The translations under genes were made by a program, and so were the position numbers. The notes under the pieces are model-generated. The model searched no databases. It saw nothing but the letters and a program-made list of their open reading frames with translations, and was not told the origin of the DNA. A stretch of DNA of 64,000 nt from positions 18,193 to 82,192 of the forward strand of contig JAGKWX010000004.1 of NCBI GenBank assembly GCA_021151585.1. Reading direction: 5' to 3'. The stretch is from Alphaproteobacteria bacterium. Lineage in GTDB: Bacteria > Pseudomonadota > Gammaproteobacteria > JAGOUN01. Positions 35,482 through 42,904 of the stretch are shown here, in pieces (positions within the stretch are counted from its first letter, which is position 1; each line of letters starts with the position of its first letter).

Positions 35482-36104
35482 CGATGCCATAAAGCAGCCA
35501 CAACAGGAATGCTTGATGGAATAACAATCATCGCCAGCACAAACCAAGAAAAATGTTGCTTAACAAAAGGCACATTACCAAACATATAACTTGCCCATAA
35601 AACGCCGGCAATCCACAAACAAGAACTAAACACAGTAATCGCAATATAAGCACGGGAACTCATGTTCGCCATACCCGCAACAAAAGGGGTAAACGTGCGA
35701 ATAACTGGAATAAAACAGCAGACTACTATCGCAAAGACACCGTATTTTTCAAAAAAAGTATGTGCTTTATTGAGATAATCACGGTTTAACCAGCGCGGAT
35801 TCTGTTTCTGAACGTAATCACCTAGCCGAGATCCCAACCAGTAATTAACGACAGCTCCCGAAAAACATGCCACAGTTAACAATAAAATAAGAGGAGCAAT
35901 ACGTAATTCACTATTTGCCGCTAGCGCTCCCGCTGCAAATAATAACGAATCACCAGGTAAAAAAGGTGTCAAAATACAGCCGCGCTCAAAAAAAACGATT
36001 AAAAACAGCACAATATAGGACCACATACCTATTGAATGAACAATTTGTGCCAACAATATATCAATATGCAATAATACGGAAAGAATTTGGTGTAACAAGG
36101 CCAT
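35466..36104 (-). CDS. DedA-family membrane protein
   Basis: 212 residues from the ATG at 36104 with GAGG 8 bases ahead. Five or so hydrophobic segments. DedA motifs: the FLPGDSLLFAAGALAA block (usually F.PGE) with the acidic residue as Asp, G-x3-NYWLGSRLG, and FIPVIRTFTPFVAGMANM with the membrane-embedded Arg. Members flip undecaprenyl phosphate or phospholipids and support proton motive force. Substrate not inferable. Confidence 0.9.
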   Translation of the reverse strand: MALLHQILSVLLHIDILLAQIVHSIGMWSYIVLFLIVFFERGCILTPFLPGDSLLFAAGALAANSELRIAPLILLLTVACFSGAVVNYWLGSRLGDYVQKQNPRWLNRDYLNKAHTFFEKYGVFAIVVCCFIPVIRTFTPFVAGMANMSSRAYIAITVFSSCLWIAGVLWASYMFGNVPFVKQHFSWFVLAMIVIPSSIPVVAALWHRYTGK

Positions 36105-36212
36105 GCCGAGCCCTCGCTTGATAAGAAAGTAGCACATCCTAGCACAGCATATAGACTTTCCGCAAAACTCCAAGCATAATGCCGAGAATTTCTGTGAATA
36201 AGCATTAAACAG

Positions 36213-36665
36213 ATGGCAAGCATCTTGGTTTTACATGGTCCGAACTTGAATCTCTTAGGCATAAGAGAGCCCGATATCTATGGCACAAAAAATCTTGCCG
36301 ATATCAATGCCGAACTCTTTACTAAAGCAGCTTTCATGGACCATCGCTTGACAATTCACCAAAGCAACGCAGAACATGTATTAATTGAGCACATTCACTC
36401 CGCTATAAATCAACATGATTTCATTATTTTTAACCCTGCAGGATTTACGCATACAAGCGTTGCACTGAGAGATGCGCTCATCATGACAAATATTCCGTTT
36501 ATTGAAGTCCATATCAGCGACATCAAAAATCGTGAGCCATTTAGGCAACATTCTTACTTCGAAGATATTGCCTATCAAGTCATCAACGGCAAAGGCACCG
36601 ATGGTTATCGCGAAGCACTAGATATTGCAAATCAATTTTTGTTAACAAGAGGAAAGACTATATGA
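36213..36665 (+). CDS. aroQ: Type II 3-dehydroquinate dehydratase AroQ
   Basis: Shikimate pathway enzyme, 150 residues. VLHGPNLNLLGIREPDIYG carries the catalytic Arg and Tyr; FNPAGFTHTSVALRDAL and EVHISD with the catalytic His follow. aroQ-accB-accC is a common gammaproteobacterial arrangement; accB starts 4 bases before its stop. Confidence 0.96.
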   Translation: MASILVLHGPNLNLLGIREPDIYGTKNLADINAELFTKAAFMDHRLTIHQSNAEHVLIEHIHSAINQHDFIIFNPAGFTHTSVALRDALIMTNIPFIEVHISDIKNREPFRQHSYFEDIAYQVINGKGTDGYREALDIANQFLLTRGKTI

Positions 36666-37129
36666 TCGACCTACGTAAAATTAAGAAATTAATTGAATTA
36701 GTAGAAGAATCGCAAATTGCGAGTTTAAAAATCAGTGAAAATGGTGAAACCATAGAGATTAGCAAACCAGTTAGCACATCCGTTGCCGCTGCCGCACCTG
36801 CTATCACACACCACGTTGCAGTTGCAGCCCCAGCTCCTGTAGCCGCAGCCGAGACACAACCAGCGAACAAGACCGCTGCAAGCGATGATGCACATGTGCA
36901 TAAAGTCACATCACCCATGGTCGGGACAATATACTTATCTCCAACACCGGGCGCAGATCCTTTTGTCAAAGTAGGACAAACAGTCAAACAAGGGCAAACC
37001 ATTTGTTTGGTTGAAGCAATGAAAATGTATAACCAAATTGAAGCGGATAAATCCGGCACTATCACAGCATGTCTAGTTGAAAACGCATCGCCAGTAGAAT
37101 TTGGCCAGCCGCTGTTTATTATTGAATAG
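36662..37129 (+). CDS. accB: Biotin carboxyl carrier protein AccB
   Basis: Carrier subunit of acetyl-CoA carboxylase. 155 residues: an N-terminal helix (MIDLRKIKKLIELVEESQI), an Ala/Pro-rich linker (45-75), and the biotinyl domain with the biotin lysine in VEAMKMYNQIEADKSG. Overlaps aroQ by 4 bases. The 253-base gap to accC is unusually long and holds a minus-strand gene remnant. Confidence 0.97.
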   Translation: MIDLRKIKKLIELVEESQIASLKISENGETIEISKPVSTSVAAAAPAITHHVAVAAPAPVAAAETQPANKTAASDDAHVHKVTSPMVGTIYLSPTPGADPFVKVGQTVKQGQTICLVEAMKMYNQIEADKSGTITACLVENASPVEFGQPLFIIE

Positions 37130-37337
37130 GATGTAAGTCGTCATAAAATACGTGCTGATAATAGCGATAACAATACCCCCAGCGAGGCAAATCGACAGGA
37201 TTGCCGATGTTGATGGCAGAGTAGTCGAAGACCGAGGCCGTGGATGCATCGAGCCACAGCCCCAACAAGCCAAATGAGGGTCTTTGTACTATCACCTCTC
37301 TCGGAAGGCGAAGGGCAAGGCCTTTAGTCGCTATTGT
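37119..37337 (-). pseudogene. Possible C-terminal remnant of a GDSL/SGNH lipase
   Basis: The minus strand is open for 73 codons across most of the accB-accC gap, with an RBS-less GTG at 37295. It reads LWLDASTASVFDYSAINIGN, then YQHVFYDDLHPIQ-stop. The YDDLHP motif has the spacing of block V (DxxH) in GDSL phospholipases such as Legionella PlaA, but the rest of the enzyme is absent and the frame ends inside accB. Base composition is more GC-rich than nearby gaps. This is inference from a short match. Confidence 0.35.
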
Positions 37338-37382
37338 TCACGCAGTGCAGAAATGTTAAAAGATAAAATAGGAACGTGAGAT

Positions 37383-38726
37383 ATGTTAAAAAAAATCCTT
37401 ATCGCCAATCGCGGCGAAATCGCTTTACGCGTTTTGCGCGCCTGTAAAGAAATGGGTATTAAAACCGTGGCTGTGCATTCAACAGCCGATCGCGATTTAA
37501 AACATGTACGCCTCGCCGACGAATCAGTTTGCATAGGTTCAGCCGCGCCATCCGACAGCTATTTAAGCGTTCCCAGCATTATTAGCGCAGCAGAAATTAC
37601 TGAAGCAGACGGCATTCATCCAGGCTATGGCTTTTTGGCTGAAAACGCTAATTTCGCAGAGCAAGTAGAAAACAGCGGCTTTGTTTTTATAGGTCCAAAA
37701 GCAGATACAATTCGCACCATGGGCGATAAGGTTTCTGCAATCACCGCCATGAAAGCCGCAGGCATCCCTTGTGTTCCAGGTTCCGATGGCTCCTTAGGCA
37801 ATGACGAAGAAGAAAACATTCGCATGGCCAAGAAAATTGGCTTGCCAGTGATCATCAAAGCCTCAGGCGGTGGCGGCGGTCGAGGTATGCGTGTGGTACG
37901 CAATGAAAGCGAAATCAATAACTTTATCAACATGACAAAAACTGAAGCAGCTGCCGCTTTCGGCAACAACATGGTTTACATGGAAAAGTTTTTAGAAAAT
38001 CCACGCCATATTGAAATCCAAGTACTGGCCGATGGCAAAGGCAAGGCCGTTTATCTTGCGGAACGCGATTGTTCTATGCAACGTCGTCATCAGAAAGTCT
38101 TAGAAGAAGCAACAGCGCCAGGAATCACACCTGAACAGCGCACTTTTATCGGCGAACGTTGCGCAGAGGCATGCCGTATTATGCAATATCGCGGCGTTGG
38201 TACATTCGAATTTCTCTTTGAAAATGGTGAATTTTATTTCATAGAAATGAACACTCGTATTCAAGTTGAACACCCGGTAACTGAAATGATCACGGGCATT
38301 GATTTAATTAAAGAACAAATCAAAGTTGCCGCTGGCGAACCATTTACATTACGCCAAGAAGATATTCAAATTCGCGGCCATGCCATTGAATGCCGCATTA
38401 ACGCAGAAGATGCGCGAACATTCATCCCATCGCCTGGTTTAGTGGAATTATTTCATGCGCCTGGCGGCCCTGGCGTACGTGTTGACTCACATTTATACTC
38501 AGGTTATCGTGTGCCACCCTATTATGATTCGCTTGTTGCCAAAATTATTACTTTTGGTGAAGATCGCCATACGGCAATCATGCGCATGCGCAATGCCTTA
38601 ACGGAATTGCATATTGAAGGCATTAAAACCAATATTGAATTACAACAACGCATTTTGAACGATGCCAATTTCGTTAAAGGTGGAACAAATATCCATTACC
38701 TGGAAAAAATGTTGAAAGACGAATAA
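37383..38726 (+). CDS. accC: Biotin carboxylase AccC
   Basis: ATP-grasp subunit of acetyl-CoA carboxylase that carboxylates biotin. 447 residues, the family length. MLKKILIANRGEIALRVLRA start; IKASGGGGGRGMRVV nucleotide loop; HIEIQVLADGKG; RDCSMQRRHQKVLEEA; EMNTRIQVEHPVTEM. All catalytic regions are intact. Followed after 10 bases by a hairpin. Confidence 0.97.
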   Translation: MLKKILIANRGEIALRVLRACKEMGIKTVAVHSTADRDLKHVRLADESVCIGSAAPSDSYLSVPSIISAAEITEADGIHPGYGFLAENANFAEQVENSGFVFIGPKADTIRTMGDKVSAITAMKAAGIPCVPGSDGSLGNDEEENIRMAKKIGLPVIIKASGGGGGRGMRVVRNESEINNFINMTKTEAAAAFGNNMVYMEKFLENPRHIEIQVLADGKGKAVYLAERDCSMQRRHQKVLEEATAPGITPEQRTFIGERCAEACRIMQYRGVGTFEFLFENGEFYFIEMNTRIQVEHPVTEMITGIDLIKEQIKVAAGEPFTLRQEDIQIRGHAIECRINAEDARTFIPSPGLVELFHAPGGPGVRVDSHLYSGYRVPPYYDSLVAKIITFGEDRHTAIMRMRNALTELHIEGIKTNIELQQRILNDANFVKGGTNIHYLEKMLKDE

Positions 38727-38736
38727 TTACCACCTA

Positions 38737-38761
38737 GGGGCAACGACTTGTTGGTTGCCCC
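38737..38761. repeat. Hairpin after accC, related to the lgt insert repeat
   Basis: GGGGCAAC (38737-38744) pairs perfectly with GTTGCCCC (38754-38761). No T-run follows, so it is a weak terminator at best. The sequence TAGGGGCAAC-GACTTGTTGGTTGCCCC resembles the repeat inside lgt read on the minus strand (TAGGAGCAACCCCTTGTGG...TTGCCC), so it may be another copy of one palindromic family. Confidence 0.5.
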
Positions 38762-38872
38762 GTCAAAATCTCAACCCTAACTCATCGCGATAATCGAGCG
38801 CTAATCGGGTAAATTTTGCCCTCACAATTTGCAAAATGCCTCAATTAAATCCAAATTTATAGCTTTTCGCTC

Positions 38873-38901
38873 TATACATGCTCAAATTGGTGTGCTAAAA
38901 T
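38873..38901 (+). promoter_or_regulatory. Putative fis promoter
   Basis: TATACA (38873-38878), a 17-base spacer and TAAAAT (38896-38901) form a moderate sigma-70 promoter 75 bases before fis. The -10 is embedded in an inverted repeat GTGTG...CACAC (about 38890-38909), a possible operator. The -35 is weak. Confidence 0.4.
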
Positions 38902-38976
38902 TTCACACACAAAAAGGGAAGCTGACTTGAATTAGGAAGATAAAAACTTAACAAAAACATGAGAGAGAGGCTTTAG

Positions 38977-39258
38977 ATGAGCGCAATTTTCGAACCTTCG
39001 GTTTCCGCACCCGAAAAAATCAGACCAGAAAACTATTCCTTGTCACAACACATCAAGGACTTATTTCAAAATTATATTACTAGCCTAAACGGTGAGGCGC
39101 CACACCAATTATATGAATTGTTTTTGGGCGAATTTGAAAAACCTTTTTTTGAGGCTGTTTTAGCCTATACTCGCCATAACCAATCCAAGGCAGCAAGCCT
39201 CTTAGGCATGAGCCGCGGCACGTTGCGCAAAAAACTGAAAGAATGCGATCTGCTGTAA
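38977..39258 (+). CDS. fis: DNA-binding protein Fis
   Basis: 93-residue nucleoid protein and growth-phase regulator. The C-terminal helix-turn-helix is clear: FFEAVLAYTRHNQSKAASLL, then GMSRGTLRKKLKECDLL. The N-terminus is shorter in match. It is alone here, not next to dusB as in many gammaproteobacteria. Ends in a 26-bp palindrome acting as terminator. Confidence 0.95.
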   Translation: MSAIFEPSVSAPEKIRPENYSLSQHIKDLFQNYITSLNGEAPHQLYELFLGEFEKPFFEAVLAYTRHNQSKAASLLGMSRGTLRKKLKECDLL

Positions 39259-39271
39259 TCTCTTCTTTACT

Positions 39272-39297
39272 ATCAAGGCGACCTAGGTCGCCTTGAT
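39272..39297 (+). terminator. Perfect 26-bp palindrome after fis
   Basis: Two 13-base arms meet without a loop at CCTAGG (ATCAAGGCGACCT / AGGTCGCCTTGAT), 13 bases after the fis stop. It forms a strong hairpin, but only GGTTT follows, so termination strength is uncertain. A bidirectional protein-binding site is an alternative. Confidence 0.6.
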
Positions 39298-39380
39298 GGT
39301 TTCTGTGCCTAAAATTGACAATAATAAAATCGTGACTATATTTAGATCTCAAGATAATAAGAACAATATAGGATTTTCGC

Positions 39381-42035
39381 ATGCTTCTCACCCACCTTTT
39401 GACCGTCTTCACCGAAAAACTAGAGAGCGACGCCAATCGAATTACCCTAACAAGACTAGAACATGCATTGATGAATTCTCACAGTGTCGCAGCATCGCAA
39501 GAAATACACGATACTAACGATACACTACACAGAAGAGAGCCTAAATCAACTGACCTACTAAATCATAGCCTTCGCAATCTAAGCGCTTACGATATAGACA
39601 AAGTCAACGAAGCGATTGGCTACCCAGACCCATTTGAGCATTTTGACGAAAAAACATGGGCACTACTACATATTGCATGCCAAAAAAATACGACCACTGA
39701 ACGATCTATTTATGCCAGATTATATGCTTGGCTATGTCACAACCCTAATTCAGCCCAAGCGATGCAAGCACGCCTGTTCCTCATGAGCCAATCAATTTTT
39801 GATTTAGCAAAAGCCGGTGCTGATATCATCATAGAACCAATACTGACCACTGACGATTCCTGGGCTTTACTCGCCTTGCTGAGCTCAAGAGACTTTAAAC
39901 TTGAAGAATATCGCAATCATTGCCCAAGGTTGCACGAACAAGTAATCATCATAGCGCAAACTCAAGTAGAACATCCCTATACAAACATGCATAAAGACGA
40001 AGCAAAAAGCACTCTCTGGGCATTCGTTCGATACAGCGGTATAGATGCACAAGCAACAGGATGTTTATTAAAAAATATTGTCACATTGTTACAAAGCGAT
40101 ACTACAGAAAAATCCATACCGAGCTTCTCACAACAAGATATTGTCACTCTCATTAAAATCAGCAGCAAAAGCGATCACCTTAATGAAAATATTATTCATT
40201 TTTTATCTGCATTAGCAGTAGATTTGCTAAAAAACTGGAATTTTGAGATTTCATCTGAAGAAGAGGAAAGCTTTAACAAGCCAGAACAGAAATTTTTGAA
40301 CGTCGTAAATAGTATAAAAGAAAAAATAGGTTTAGATAACACTGGGCGCTCACCAGAAGAAATTATTTATGCTGATTTTAAAGATGATTGGCAAATAATA
40401 CGAAACGTAGGCGTTCGCATGATCAATCCTCAGATGGCGCCATGGATCCGAAATACTCCCGAATCAGAAGCATCCTCACTACTTATACAGGATATCGCCA
40501 CAGTTTGGAAAAAAATCCTTGATGATCAAGAAAATATTTTAGAAAAAATGTACAGAGACGGCATTGTCAAGTCGAGAGAGGCAGCGAGAAAGAAAAAAGC
40601 AGAAGACGTTTCAAGACAACTACTGGCCATTATATCTACGCCAGGAATGCTTGATTGCTTAGTGACTTTGGATAGTGAAAAAATAATATGGCGAATCATT
40701 AATACCGCTTTAAATACAACACATACCGTTTTCTTTGCGAGTGTATTTTACGGCCTTTGGAACCCTCTACAGAGATATCAAAGAACATGCGGAGAAGACG
40801 CCGTTACTTGGCTATTAGAGCTAGACGCCTTTAAAACATTACGCTTTTTAGATCATAGTGATCATAAAAAATACTTGGAAACAATCTTTGAAGCTAACGA
40901 CACATATTTTATAGAAAAAATTTTCCCGGCCACAATAGATCTTGGCGCGGAACCTCGAAATCCATCTTTATTTACATCAATCACTCAATTGTTTTACCAT
41001 AATGACAATCCAAACATAGCAAAATATTTTCTAACATGCTCAGATTTCGAGATTTTAGATCACTACCCTTACGCTAGCGAAACATTTCAACAATTAACTT
41101 GCGTCAAAACCGCGTACCAATTAGCCTGCATATTTTATGAAGAAAAAATACCCAGCTTCGATAGAAGCTGGTTCGATGAAGACATTCTTTTTACAGAGCT
41201 AGAACATCGTTATAAAGAGATGCTGCCAACCATGGTTGAAGCAAGCAACAAAACAAATGAAAAAAAATTTACTGAAACAGTTTACAAAAAAATTGAACAG
41301 CTATTTAAATTGATCAAATATGCTTCTCAAGAAAAGCAACGCCTATTTTATGCCAATCCAGCACTGGTAGAATTCTTACTAACCTATCGAATAAATACTA
41401 AAAACCCACATTCTAAAAAACGTTTATTTCTTGAATTTTGTATAATTTTCACACGATCTCCTGCCGAGCTACCAAGAGATTGGTATTTTTTACAACTATG
41501 CTATTTGTATTGCTGCGCTGTCAGCAAAGACAATCAAGCTTGTTTAAATGCCATCATACACAATATTTTTAGCGCTCGGTCATTTGCTGAGTGCGAAGGA
41601 GCTATAAAAATGTTCATGGCGACCATAAACAACACAACAAAACCCGAAATTGCAACGATTGACACATGGCTAAAAAAAGAGATTTTAAATAGACCTGAGT
41701 CAAAAACCATAGAAACGTTATCTTTGTTATCAGAAGAACTATTGGGTAAAATTTTTCAAGAGTCTAGTTATTTAAAGACAGTACTCGAAAAGGGCAAAAC
41801 CCATGAAAACCAACACGAATTTCATGATTCGGATGGCAGTGACAAAGAAAGCTACAGCATAGAACACAGCCTTGCTAGTAACGACTCCGTAAAAAACAGC
41901 GGCCATAACTCTACAGACAACATATCAACGAACCGCCGACCTTCTCTTGCTGATATGTTTATGCAAAACTTTTTTTCAAAACGAGATGACTCGCGAACAC
42001 CATCCAACACCTCAACCAAACAAAATTCTGGCTAA
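39381..42035 (+). CDS. Unrecognised 884-residue protein next to icmH
   Basis: No signal peptide and no convincing membrane helix; the protein looks mostly helical and soluble, with Trp and Leu spread throughout as in a superhelical repeat fold. No family is recognised. The C-terminal 80 residues change character to polar, Ser/Asn/Asp/Thr-rich and probably disordered (HDSDGSDKESYSIEHS to TPSNTSTKQNSG), as often seen in type IVB substrates. It is encoded directly upstream of icmH-icmF on the same strand, separated by 71 bases with an inverted repeat. A secreted effector or an accessory of the system are both possible; neither is shown. Confidence 0.7.
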   Translation: MLLTHLLTVFTEKLESDANRITLTRLEHALMNSHSVAASQEIHDTNDTLHRREPKSTDLLNHSLRNLSAYDIDKVNEAIGYPDPFEHFDEKTWALLHIACQKNTTTERSIYARLYAWLCHNPNSAQAMQARLFLMSQSIFDLAKAGADIIIEPILTTDDSWALLALLSSRDFKLEEYRNHCPRLHEQVIIIAQTQVEHPYTNMHKDEAKSTLWAFVRYSGIDAQATGCLLKNIVTLLQSDTTEKSIPSFSQQDIVTLIKISSKSDHLNENIIHFLSALAVDLLKNWNFEISSEEEESFNKPEQKFLNVVNSIKEKIGLDNTGRSPEEIIYADFKDDWQIIRNVGVRMINPQMAPWIRNTPESEASSLLIQDIATVWKKILDDQENILEKMYRDGIVKSREAARKKKAEDVSRQLLAIISTPGMLDCLVTLDSEKIIWRIINTALNTTHTVFFASVFYGLWNPLQRYQRTCGEDAVTWLLELDAFKTLRFLDHSDHKKYLETIFEANDTYFIEKIFPATIDLGAEPRNPSLFTSITQLFYHNDNPNIAKYFLTCSDFEILDHYPYASETFQQLTCVKTAYQLACIFYEEKIPSFDRSWFDEDILFTELEHRYKEMLPTMVEASNKTNEKKFTETVYKKIEQLFKLIKYASQEKQRLFYANPALVEFLLTYRINTKNPHSKKRLFLEFCIIFTRSPAELPRDWYFLQLCYLYCCAVSKDNQACLNAIIHNIFSARSFAECEGAIKMFMATINNTTKPEIATIDTWLKKEILNRPESKTIETLSLLSEELLGKIFQESSYLKTVLEKGKTHENQHEFHDSDGSDKESYSIEHSLASNDSVKNSGHNSTDNISTNRRPSLADMFMQNFFSKRDDSRTPSNTSTKQNSG

Positions 42036-42068
42036 TGAAATAAGCAGTTGTAATTCTCTAGCATCTTG

Positions 42069-42103
42069 TTCGATAATGTCACCAATGAGTTAGCATTATC
42101 GAA
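42069..42103. promoter_or_regulatory. Inverted repeat just before icmH
   Basis: TTCGATAATG (42069-42078) and CATTATCGAA (42094-42103) are perfect 10-base complements across a 15-base loop. The right arm ends 3 bases before the icmH ATG, and no RBS is apparent. The hairpin may control icmH translation, terminate the upstream gene, or be a repressor site. Confidence 0.45.
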
Positions 42104-42106
42104 TAT

Positions 42107-42904
42107 ATGGACGCCTCTACTGGCTTGAAAAAATACAATAATACCGCAATGGCTATACCACATCACTGGCCTAGCTGGTGCAGGAATATCTCATTGAGCG
42201 TTTTGCATTCACCGCAATCCGGCCTTAATGGCTTGGTTGATTTAGCTGCGGTCATTTTTAATCATATGCCGCTGATGTCACAAGAACCCTTAGCGCTTGA
42301 AACGAAAAAAAAGCTCATCGAACTAGTTGAAACTTTACAACAACAGTATCAACAACTCGATTACTCACAAGATATAGCCTTAGCAGCCCATTATGTCGTT
42401 TGCGCTACCCTAGACGATATTCTACGCAGCTCAGGCAGCCATGAAGGTCAATTTTTACAAAAATTTCATAACAGTCGCTTAGAGCAAGAAAAATTTTATT
42501 CTATTTTAGACCACGCTCAATCCCAACCCGACAAATATATTGATTTACTTGAATTAATGTATCTGTGTTTGCGTTTTGGTTATAAAGGCCAATATCGCAA
42601 TACACCATTCGGATTGCAACAATGGTCTTTTATTACCGACACTCTGTATCGAACAATTACTCAAACACGCGGCCAGCATAGCCACAGACTATCTTCGAGC
42701 TTAACACTGATACAAGCGATAACGCCGACAAAAAAAATAACAAGAAAAAAACGCCACCATTTTTATATAATAACCTCGACAGCATGTATTGCTCTCATCG
42801 TGGCCACTGGGTTCATCTTCCAACAAACTTATGAAACAACGCGTGACGCTCTGATAACTCATGAATTTATATCACCCTCACCAGACAAAGAGATAACCAC
42901 ATGA
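42107..42904 (+). CDS. icmH: Type IVB secretion protein IcmH/DotU
   Basis: 265 residues of the DotU/TssL family, an inner membrane protein that with IcmF stabilises the Dot/Icm complex. N-terminal cytosolic helical domain with AAHYVVCATLDDILRSSGSH and LLELMYLCLRFGYKGQYR, the family hallmark. One C-terminal membrane helix (about 217-238), then a short periplasmic tail. Overlaps icmF by 4 bases. Type VI TssL is excluded by the neighbours. Confidence 0.92.
   Translation: MDASTGLKKYNNTAMAIPHHWPSWCRNISLSVLHSPQSGLNGLVDLAAVIFNHMPLMSQEPLALETKKKLIELVETLQQQYQQLDYSQDIALAAHYVVCATLDDILRSSGSHEGQFLQKFHNSRLEQEKFYSILDHAQSQPDKYIDLLELMYLCLRFGYKGQYRNTPFGLQQWSFITDTLYRTITQTRGQHSHRLSSSLTLIQAITPTKKITRKKRHHFYIITSTACIALIVATGFIFQQTYETTRDALITHEFISPSPDKEITT

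Noticed and set aside
36662..37065. Minus-strand open frame covering accB
   Set aside because: A shadow of the Ala/Pro-rich accB linker.
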